From positions 1 to 5,464 of the forward strand of contig JAGBYV010000130.1 of NCBI GenBank assembly GCA_017628595.1: a stretch of 5,464 nt of DNA. The letters are read 5' to 3'. Positions within the stretch are counted from its first letter, which is position 1. Each line of letters opens with the position of its first letter. Shown piece by piece: positions 1 through 5,464 of the stretch. The position numbers were made by a program, and so were the translations under genes. A model generated the notes under the pieces. The model was not told the DNA's origin. It saw only the letters and a list, made by a program, of their open reading frames with translations, and did no database searches. Source of the DNA: Alistipes sp. Its GTDB lineage: Bacteria > Bacteroidota > Bacteroidia > Bacteroidales > Rikenellaceae.

Positions 1-126
1 CTTTTGTTGCTTTTTGGCGGCAAGAAACTCCCCGAGTTGATGCGAGGCCTGGGGCGTGGCATACGTGACTTTAAGGATGCTGTAAACGAGCCCGTGGAGG
101 ATATCAAGAAATCTATTGAAGAGTAG
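1..126 (+). CDS. tatA: Sec-independent (twin-arginine) translocase subunit TatA/TatE family, C-terminal part
   Basis: Partial gene: reading frame 1 is open from the window edge to a TAG at 124-126 and gives 41 residues. The segment [20 protein letters not shown] followed by IRDFKDA is the signature of TatA/TatE proteins: the end of the single membrane helix, the FGxKKLPEL hinge, then an amphipathic helix with conserved G, R and F-K positions. A short acidic/lysine-rich tail ([12 protein letters not shown]) ends the protein, as is usual for this family. TatA subunits oligomerise at the TatBC receptor to let folded twin-arginine precursors cross the inner membrane. The start codon and most of the membrane helix lie outside the window, so TatA cannot be separated from TatE or a short TatB. 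The next gene is convergent, so this is the last gene of its transcript. Confidence 0.88.
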   Translation, partial: LLLLFGGKKLPELMRGLGRGIRDFKDAVNEPVEDIKKSIEE

Positions 127-146
127 TCCTCTGTAATAAATAAAAC

Positions 147-176
147 ACCTCACGTCGGTGTTCGCTGACGTGAGGT
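147..176. terminator. Shared hairpin terminator between convergent tatA and the ThuA-domain gene
   Basis: Arms 147-156 and 167-176 pair perfectly over 10 bp (core CCTCACGTC / GACGTGAGG). G-U and G-C pairs continue inward and leave a loop of about four bases. Read on the - strand, the hairpin is followed at once by a T-rich run (TGTTTTATTT), so it is a good intrinsic terminator for the ThuA-domain gene, whose stop is about 20 bp away. On the + strand the tail is only TTAAT, so termination of tatA may be weaker. The position between two convergent genes fits a bidirectional terminator. Confidence 0.8.
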
Positions 177-198
177 TAATCGGTGTTGTTGGGTATTA

Positions 199-1110
199 TT
201 ACTCCGCGGGAGCTTTGTAGTCAAGTCTATACGATGGTTTCTCTGCTGTGGGGAAATCCTTGGGTACGGGCTGTGTCACTTTACCCGTAGCGGCCCACTC
301 TGTTCCACGCAGCAGCAGAGTCTGGAATCCAGCGCACTGCATAGCAGGGTTATTATCTGCAGTTGGACCGCAATGACCCAACATGAGGTGGAAAATACGA
401 GCCTTGCCGTAATCAACCGTAAATACCAATGGCTCCTCGCGTCCCGAGCCGCCCTTAGTGGAGTCGGCATATCCCGAGTATAACAAATCCTTGATGTTTG
501 CGGGGCCGCGCATGCGGTCGTACATCTCGTCGCGTGCGTGCATCCAGTTGTCGGGCAACCCCTTGGTGATAGGGTGGTCGGCCTTGCGGCAGTGCATCGG
601 ATACTCGCGCTCCGAGCCGTGCGAACCGCCCGGACCAGCACTATAGTCAAGTGTGGGCTTGCCATCCACCAGGTAGTAATATGGTCCAGCCTTCTCATCT
701 CTATTCTCCCATCCGCCGAGGGCAATAATCTTGTTAAACTCCTCCCACTGGGCAAAAGCATTGTCGGCAGCGTGGTATATCACTACGCCTCCTCCTGCCT
801 GTACATACTCCAGGAATGCCGTGTCGGTCTCCGTAGGCCAGCGATCGCCATTATAGTCGAGTACTACAACGTCGTAGTCGCTGAAGTTGGGGCGGAATGT
901 GCTCATGTCCTCCCCTGCCGCGGGCGTAAGTGCGATGTCGGCCTCGAATAGCGCCGAGTTATTCAGAATCTTCTGCAGTACAGGATGGCTCACCTGCCAG
1001 TTGTGATTGTTCTGCCCCGAGATGATAAGCGCCTTGATGGGTTGGCGGCTACATGCGGGCGTAAAAGCTACGATGCTAGCGAGTAGCAGTATGGTAAAAA
1101 GTCGTTTCAT
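199..1110 (-). CDS. ThuA-domain (trehalose-utilisation type) putative lipoprotein
   Basis: A 303-residue protein. The N-terminus (MKRLF, hydrophobic stretch 4-16, then TPAC with Cys20) looks like a lipoprotein signal peptide with a relaxed lipobox, so the mature protein is probably lipid-anchored in the periplasm or outer membrane. Residues about 24-275 fit the ThuA family, which has a glutamine-amidotransferase-like fold: a first strand IKALIISGQNNHNW (25-38), DYDVVVLDYNGD (78-89), the GGGVVIYHAADNAF core (106-119), HPITKGLP (179-186) with a following HARDEMYDRM, and a C-terminal HLMLGH (241-246). Length is normal for the family. ThuA relatives are linked to disaccharide breakdown through 3-keto-sugar intermediates, but no dehydrogenase or DUF1080 partner lies next to it here, so substrate and reaction are left open. 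It is a single-gene unit with its own promoter, convergent with tatA. The start at 1110 is chosen because the signal peptide begins there and a promoter ends about 15 bp upstream. Confidence 0.85.
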   Translation of the reverse strand: MKRLFTILLLASIVAFTPACSRQPIKALIISGQNNHNWQVSHPVLQKILNNSALFEADIALTPAAGEDMSTFRPNFSDYDVVVLDYNGDRWPTETDTAFLEYVQAGGGVVIYHAADNAFAQWEEFNKIIALGGWENRDEKAGPYYYLVDGKPTLDYSAGPGGSHGSEREYPMHCRKADHPITKGLPDNWMHARDEMYDRMRGPANIKDLLYSGYADSTKGGSGREEPLVFTVDYGKARIFHLMLGHCGPTADNNPAMQCAGFQTLLLRGTEWAATGKVTQPVPKDFPTAEKPSYRLDYKAPAE

Positions 1111-1125
1111 AGGAGTTCTTTTCTA

Positions 1126-1156
1126 CAAATTTACTCTTTTCTTGGCAAGCAGCAAA
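1126..1156 (-). promoter_or_regulatory. Bacteroidetes sigma-ABfr promoter of the ThuA-domain gene
   Basis: On the - strand a -33 box TTTG (1153-1156) is followed by 19 bp and the exact -7 box TAAATTTG (1126-1133), matching the TTTG-N19-21-TAnnTTTG consensus of this phylum. Transcription would begin near 1119-1121, leaving a leader of only about 10 nt before the ATG at 1110. The -33 box is formed by the end of the T-tract of the groEL terminator, so the two signals overlap. Confidence 0.75.
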
Positions 1157-1184
1157 AAAATAGGGCACTTATTCAGCGCCCTAT
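1154..1184 (-). terminator. Intrinsic terminator of groES-groEL
   Basis: On the - strand the perfect 7-bp stem ATAGGGC / GCCCTAT (1184-1178 with 1166-1160) extends inward by one G-U and one C-G pair around a 7-nt loop. A run of T (1159-1154) follows directly. It lies 22 bp after the groEL stop codon and is a textbook rho-independent terminator. Confidence 0.9.
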
Positions 1185-1205
1185 CTTCATATATGGTGTC
1201 TTAGA

Positions 1206-2855
<1,650 letters not shown>

Positions 2856-2871
2856 TTATACGCTTCGGAAA

Positions 2872-3141
2872 TTAGCAGATAGCCAGAATGTCGCTCTGCT
2901 TCATGATCAGGTAGTCGGTACCATCAACGTTGATCTCGGTGCCGGCATACTTGCCGTAAAGAACGGTGTCGCCCTCCTTAACCTCCATCTTAACCTCTGC
3001 GGTGCCGGGGCCTACGGCTACTACCTTACCCATGAGGGGCTTCTCTTTTGCTGTGTCGGGAATGAACAGACCACCTGCGGTCTTCTCCTCTGCCGGATTG
3101 GGCAATACCAATACGCGGTCTGAAAGCGGTTTGATTGTCAT
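2872..3141 (-). CDS. groES: 10-kDa co-chaperonin GroES
   Basis: The 89-residue protein is of usual length for a bacterial GroES. It forms the heptameric lid that caps the GroEL ring and triggers folding in the cage. The N-terminal PLSDRVLV strand, the mobile loop (about 16-32) with the GroEL-binding hydrophobic segment GGLFI (23-27), VAVGPG (41-46), the [14 protein letters not shown] roof region (57-70) and the closing [12 protein letters not shown] are all present. The last residue is a Cys (AIC) where many GroES proteins end in Val, Ile or similar, a small difference with no assigned meaning. It is the first gene of the operon. The start at 3141 gives the family-standard N-terminus. The leader lacks a strong Shine-Dalgarno site and is A-rich. 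Control probably comes from the sigma-54 element about 70 bp upstream. Confidence 0.97.
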   Translation of the reverse strand: MTIKPLSDRVLVLPNPAEEKTAGGLFIPDTAKEKPLMGKVVAVGPGTAEVKMEVKEGDTVLYGKYAGTEINVDGTDYLIMKQSDILAIC

Positions 3142-3210
3142 AGTTCTTTATGTTTTTAGTTTATAATTTGTATTCTGTTTATTATGAGTTGCAAATCTGT
3201 CTATGTTATG

Positions 3211-3227
3211 AGCAACAGATGTGCCAA
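3211..3227 (-). promoter_or_regulatory. Predicted sigma-54 (RpoN) -24/-12 promoter of groES-groEL
   Basis: On the - strand the sequence TTGGCACATCTGTTGCT matches the sigma-54 consensus TGGCAC-N5-TTGC at every fixed position, with the invariant GG (3225-3224) and GC (3213-3212) exactly 10 bp apart. Transcription should start about 12 bp further on, near 3200, giving a leader of about 58 nt to the groES ATG. No TTTG-N19-21-TAnnTTTG pair and no CIRCE inverted repeat is visible between here and groES. The nearest alternative, CAGATTTG at about 3191-3198, has no -33 box at proper spacing. Activation would need an AAA+ enhancer-binding protein not encoded in this window. Confidence 0.7.
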
Positions 3228-3240
3228 ACTATTTTTGGCA
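3222..3240. repeat. 7-bp perfect inverted repeat overlapping the -24 element
   Basis: TGCCAAA (3222-3228) and TTTGGCA (3234-3240) form a perfect palindrome with a 5-bp spacer. The left arm overlaps the -24 box of the predicted sigma-54 promoter. It could be an operator, or one arm may simply mirror the promoter box by chance. Confidence 0.45.
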
Positions 3241-3248
3241 TATATTTC

Positions 3249-3290
3249 TGTCATCCCGTGTGGTGCGGTGTGTCATTTTGTCATACGGGA
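3249..3290. promoter_or_regulatory. Candidate enhancer (UAS): three TGTCAT repeats within a CCCGT/ACGGG inverted repeat
   Basis: TGTCAT occurs at 3249-3254, 3271-3276 and 3279-3284. The last two are in tandem 8 bp apart (TGTCATTTTGTCAT) and the first is 22 bp away. The segment is also bracketed by TCCCGT (3254-3259) and ACGGGA (3285-3290), which are complementary. It lies about 50-90 bp upstream of the predicted groES start site, a reasonable place for an enhancer-binding protein. Because the region is divergent, it could also affect the + strand gene at 3384. Confidence 0.45.
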
Positions 3291-3325
3291 GTGTAAAAAT
3301 CTGCCTTTTATAAAGGTTTCTGCCA

Positions 3326-3357
3326 TTTGAAGTGTAAAGTTTGCAAAATTATTTTTA
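3326..3357 (+). promoter_or_regulatory. Weak Bacteroidetes-type promoter of the heparinase II/III-like gene
   Basis: A -33 box TTTG (3326-3329) is followed by 20 bp and TATTTTTA (3350-3357), which matches TAnnTTTG except for the final base. Transcription would begin near 3364, about 20 nt before the ATG at 3384. This placement covers the upstream in-frame ATG at 3327 and so argues against that start. The match is imperfect in an A/T-rich stretch. Confidence 0.35.
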
Positions 3358-3383
3358 ATTTTATCCGATTTTTTGATTTTATT

Positions 3384-5042
3384 ATGAAAAAACTTTTGGC
3401 ACTCTGCATTTTTGCATCATTTATAATTCTTACAACCACCGTAGCACATGCTGTTGAGTATGATCGTCTGGCTCCGCATCCGCGTCTGATGCTGCACTCG
3501 GGCGATATCACGGCTATGCGAACACTGCGTACCACCTCCACGGCTGGACGTGCTGCCCATGAGAAGATCCTCTCTGCGGCCGAGCGTTCGATGGAGCAGG
3601 CAGTGGCTACCGACAGGGCGGATGTAGAGCCCACGGAGGTGTTGGAGCGTATATTCTTCCTCTCGTACAGCTATCTTACCAGCGACGATATGCGCTATGC
3701 GCGTCGTGCCGAGCAGGAGATGCTCGCCATAAGTGCTATGCCGGAGTTGGGTGCCGACATGAAGGATGTTGCAACGCTCACGATGGCTCTCTCGATTGGT
3801 TACGATTGGTTGTATCGTGCCTTGCCTGTTCATTCGCGCAGTATCATCGGTACGGCAATCTACGAGAAGGCTCTGCTGCCGTTGGAGAGTGTCGCTCTGA
3901 ACGATACAATGGGCAATGTGGGTATGCTCTTTGGTGCTGTGGCTACGGCCGACCGTGCTCCCGAGTTCTGCAAGAGGATGATTAATAAGTATATCGAGGC
4001 CTGCGAGCAGATCTTCTCATCGCGCAGTGGCGATATTGCCTGTATTGATGAGTGGAGCCGCGATGTGGCGCTTCAGGCTATGATGTATGAGACTCTATCA
4101 GTTGCATTGGAGGGTAATGCTCCCTCGCCCAAATTGGAGGCGTTGCAGCGTGAGGCCGACAAGCTGAACTATATGGTCGCTCCCTCGCGACTCTACTATA
4201 ACTATGGCGGTATGACGGCCGATGCCAAGTGTATCCCCGCCAAGTATTGGGTTGCCGAGCGTTGTGGCAATAGCTCACTTGTTGCTACGGATGAGATGCT
4301 GGCCGCTGAGGGCTCTTTTGTTGAGGATTACACCTTGCCACTATATATGATTCTCGCCGCTGGCAATGATTATTCGCGTACGAAGCTGCCCAACGCCAAG
4401 AGCTGGCACGACGATGATGTTGTCGTCTATCGCAGTGGTTGGGATAAGACGAGCACTTATCTGGCCGTTAAGGGTGGTGATGCGGCATCTGCTGGCACAT
4501 TTGTCCTGGAGACGGGCGGTGTGCGCTGGTCTACGCTCACGGGCGGTGTTGATGGTCGTCTGGTTATTGATGGAGTCAGCAGCGATGGCAATGGCGAGGC
4601 ACACGTGCGTGAGGTATTCGACGCGTCGCGCCACCATGGAGCCATGGTCGATCTGTCGGCTCTCTATTCGGCTGAGGCCAGAGGAGTAGTACGCACGGTA
4701 GAACTCGGCAAGGGAGATAAGCTCACCGTTACCGATCAGGTGTCGTGTGGCTCACAGCCCGCTACCATCGAGTGGTCAATCACTACGGCTGCTCAGGCTG
4801 AGGTGCAGTCGGCCAATACCATCTGCCTTAAGCAAGATGGACAGACCATGTATCTGAAGGTGCGTAGCCGCGGACAGATCGAGGCCAAGATATGGCCCGA
4901 TGCCAATGGTACACGACGCGTAGGTTTTGTTCTTACGGCCGGCGCAAATAGTAACCAGAATATCGAGGTTACATTCTCTTCGCAGGCGGGAGGTAAGGGA
5001 TTGCAGATTTCGTTGCCGCGCCTGAACCTTAAACGCAAATAA
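3384..5042 (+). CDS. Secreted heparinase II/III-like protein with degenerate lyase motifs
   Basis: The 552-residue protein begins with a clear type I signal peptide (MKKLLALCIFASFIILTTTVAHA, cleavage expected after Ala23), so it should be periplasmic or outside the cell. The start at 3384 is preferred over an in-frame ATG at 3327, which would add 19 residues before the signal peptide. HPRL (32-35) and a helical region with GYDWLYRAL (139-147) resemble the alpha/alpha-toroid of heparinase II/III-type polysaccharide lyases. YYNYGG (271-276), VVVYRSGWD (346-354) and YLAVKGGD...AGTFVLETGGVRW (359-382) match the C-terminal beta-sandwich domain. In active relatives the GGD stretch continues with an H-x-HLD metal-site motif before (A/G)G(S/T)F; here AAS joins AGTF directly, as though those residues were deleted. 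The later HNTLVID motif reads DGRLVID, and the NNWN and Y-x-EG motifs are also not recognisable. I infer an inactive or divergent lyase homologue. Substrate unknown; no SusC/D or sulfatase genes adjoin. Confidence 0.7.
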   Translation: MKKLLALCIFASFIILTTTVAHAVEYDRLAPHPRLMLHSGDITAMRTLRTTSTAGRAAHEKILSAAERSMEQAVATDRADVEPTEVLERIFFLSYSYLTSDDMRYARRAEQEMLAISAMPELGADMKDVATLTMALSIGYDWLYRALPVHSRSIIGTAIYEKALLPLESVALNDTMGNVGMLFGAVATADRAPEFCKRMINKYIEACEQIFSSRSGDIACIDEWSRDVALQAMMYETLSVALEGNAPSPKLEALQREADKLNYMVAPSRLYYNYGGMTADAKCIPAKYWVAERCGNSSLVATDEMLAAEGSFVEDYTLPLYMILAAGNDYSRTKLPNAKSWHDDDVVVYRSGWDKTSTYLAVKGGDAASAGTFVLETGGVRWSTLTGGVDGRLVIDGVSSDGNGEAHVREVFDASRHHGAMVDLSALYSAEARGVVRTVELGKGDKLTVTDQVSCGSQPATIEWSITTAAQAEVQSANTICLKQDGQTMYLKVRSRGQIEAKIWPDANGTRRVGFVLTAGANSNQNIEVTFSSQAGGKGLQISLPRLNLKRK

Positions 5043-5048
5043 CCTATC

Positions 5049-5112
5049 GTGGTGATATAAGGCTCGTTGCGATGCCTTGAGGCACATGCAACGGATTGCG
5101 ATAACCACTTTT
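5049..5112 (+). terminator. Possible hairpin terminator after the heparinase II/III-like gene
   Basis: An inner hairpin pairs CGTTGC (5065-5070) with GCAACG (5088-5093) and TGCC (5073-5076) with GGCA (5081-5084) around a TTGA loop. An outer stem pairs GTGGT (5049-5053) with ACCAC (5104-5108), followed by TTTT. Its position just after the stop codon fits a terminator, but the T-run is short and the structure is interrupted. A direct repeat TTGCGAT (5067-5073, 5096-5102) is also present. Confidence 0.45.
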
Positions 5113-5134
5113 GTGAAAAATTTTCGGCGATTTA

Positions 5135-5166
5135 TTTGGAAAAGACGTCGAAACCATCTATATTTG
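5135..5166 (+). promoter_or_regulatory. Bacteroidetes sigma-ABfr promoter of tRNA-His
   Basis: TTTG (5135-5138), a 20-bp spacer and TATATTTG (5159-5166) match the phylum consensus exactly. Transcription should start near 5173, about 25 nt upstream of the mature tRNA 5' end. Confidence 0.85.
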
Positions 5167-5197
5167 CACACCGATTTGAGAGATCAAGTCGTACATG

Positions 5198-5274
5198 GTG
5201 GATGTAGCTCAGTCGGTTAGAGTGACGGATTGTGGTTCCGAAGGTCGTGGGTTCGAATCCCATCTTCCACCCCA
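5198..5274 (+). tRNA. tRNA-His (anticodon GTG), CCA encoded
   Basis: The cloverleaf can be read base by base. The acceptor arm is 5198-5204 with 5264-5270; the D arm is GCTC/GAGT with loop AGTCGGTTA; the anticodon loop TTGTGGT (5230-5236) has GTG at 5232-5234; the variable loop has five bases; the T arm is GTGGG-TTCGAAT-CCCAT (5247-5263). The discriminator is C73 (5271), followed by an encoded CCA (5272-5274). The base before position 1 (5197) is G, which supplies the G-1 that histidyl-tRNA synthetase requires opposite C73. Two pairs are imperfect: T6/T67 (5203/5265) in the acceptor stem and A27/A43 (5225/5241) at the top of the anticodon stem. All identity elements are intact and the gene has its own promoter and terminator, so I take it as functional. 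Confidence 0.95.
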
Positions 5275-5300
5275 GAAACAACGTAAAGTACTGAAAATGA

Positions 5301-5331
5301 GGGTTATCATAACGATGATAACCCTTTTTTT
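5301..5331 (+). terminator. Strong intrinsic terminator of tRNA-His
   Basis: GGGTTATCAT (5301-5310) and ATGATAACCC (5315-5324) form a perfect 10-bp stem with an AACG tetraloop, followed by seven T (5325-5331). It lies 26 bp after the tRNA CCA. Confidence 0.95.
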
Positions 5332-5464
5332 GTGTCCGTATTTGTAGCCCACTGGCTACAAACATCAAAATGGGCTACAAAATGAATTGCGTCCGCAGTT
5401 CGGTCGTAATAAGAATCTCTGATTCATTGTTATAGGAAGTGATGCGATTATATTAGTTATTCTC
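5332..5464. other. Gene-free segment to the window end, A/T-rich
   Basis: No open frame on either strand shows a recognisable protein. The longest + strand frame from an ATG here is the one opening at 5371 (ATGGGCTACAAA), which ends at a TAG near 5432 and is about 20 codons long. A - strand frame is open from the window edge to about 5369 for just over 30 codons and could be the tail of a gene lying outside, but the peptide is not recognisable. Apart from the GTAGCC repeat cluster at 5341-5382 I see nothing in it. Confidence 0.5.
5341..5382. repeat. Palindromic GTAGCC/GGCTAC repeat cluster
   Basis: TTTGTAGCCC (5341-5350) is complementary to two later copies. It pairs with GGCTACAAA (5354-5362) over 9 bp with a 4-nt loop, or with GGGCTACAAA (5372-5381) over 10 bp with a 21-nt loop. 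The two later copies are direct repeats 19 bp apart. There is no T-tract after either hairpin, so this is not an ordinary terminator. Repeated arms of this sort can be binding sites for a regulator or a site-specific recombinase. Confidence 0.7.

Noticed and set aside
538..951. Long + strand frame opposite the ThuA-domain gene
   Set aside because: The - strand frame has a signal peptide, family motifs, a promoter and a terminator; the + strand frame has no recognisable protein and is a shadow.
3142..3240. CIRCE (HrcA operator) upstream of groES
   Set aside because: No TTAGCACTC-N9-GAGTGCTAA-type repeat is present; the inverted repeat at 3222-3240 has different arms and spacing.
3235..3250. 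A second, divergent sigma-54 promoter on the + strand from TTTGGCAT
   Set aside because: The -24 half is good, but the bases where GC should lie 10 bp further are TG, so the -12 half is missing.
3327..3383. Upstream in-frame ATG that would extend the heparinase II/III-like protein by 19 residues
   Set aside because: The extension would bury the clear signal peptide that starts at 3384, and the best promoter candidate overlaps this ATG.
5158..5167. CTATATTTGC resembles the GTAnnTTTGC core site of CTnDOT-type integration
   Set aside because: It is explained by the tRNA promoter -7 box, the first base differs, and no element junction is visible there.
5301..5331. Attachment site or regulatory palindrome after the tRNA
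   Set aside because: A perfect stem, tetraloop and seven T make this a plain intrinsic terminator.
5132..5368. A 78-codon - strand reading frame running through the tRNA, promoter and terminator, containing GFEPTTFGTTIRHSNRLSYIHH
   Set aside because: It is the antisense translation of the tRNA-His gene, a well-known type of spurious protein; the frame also crosses the promoter and terminator hairpin.

Overview
The window looks like chromosome of a member of the Bacteroidales (Bacteroidota). The -7/-33 promoter pair typical of that phylum (TTTG, 19-20 bp, TAnnTTTG) sits exactly in front of two of the genes. The coding sequences lack strong Shine-Dalgarno sites, and the chaperonin pair and TatA-like tail are of Bacteroidetes type. 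A finer placement (for example Rikenellaceae/Alistipes-like) would only be a guess.

Layout from left to right: (1) the last 41 codons of a TatA/E-type twin-arginine translocase subunit on the + strand; (2) a shared hairpin terminator; (3) a convergent - strand gene for a ThuA-domain lipoprotein with its own Bacteroidetes promoter; (4) the groEL terminator, whose T-tract runs into that promoter; (5) groES-groEL as a two-gene - strand operon; (6) a 242-bp divergent intergenic region; (7) a + strand gene for a secreted heparinase II/III-like protein; (8) a tRNA-His gene with a near-perfect promoter and a strong terminator; (9) 133 bp without a gene that contain a palindromic GTAGCC repeat cluster.

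The most interesting signal is upstream of groES. There is no sigma-ABfr (TAnnTTTG) promoter and no CIRCE element, but there is an exact sigma-54 -24/-12 element (TGGCAC-N5-TTGC) oriented toward groES. Upstream of it are three TGTCAT repeats that could be an enhancer for a sigma-54 activator. This suggests that chaperonin expression here is under RpoN plus an enhancer-binding protein rather than the HrcA/CIRCE or sigma-32 schemes.

The second notable item is the heparinase II/III-like protein. It keeps the family scaffold but lacks the segments that carry the metal-binding and catalytic residues in active relatives, so it may be a pseudo-lyase or a divergent binding protein. The third is the repeat cluster just beyond the tRNA-His terminator, which may mark the edge of an integrated element. 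No CRISPR array, rRNA or transposase is visible.
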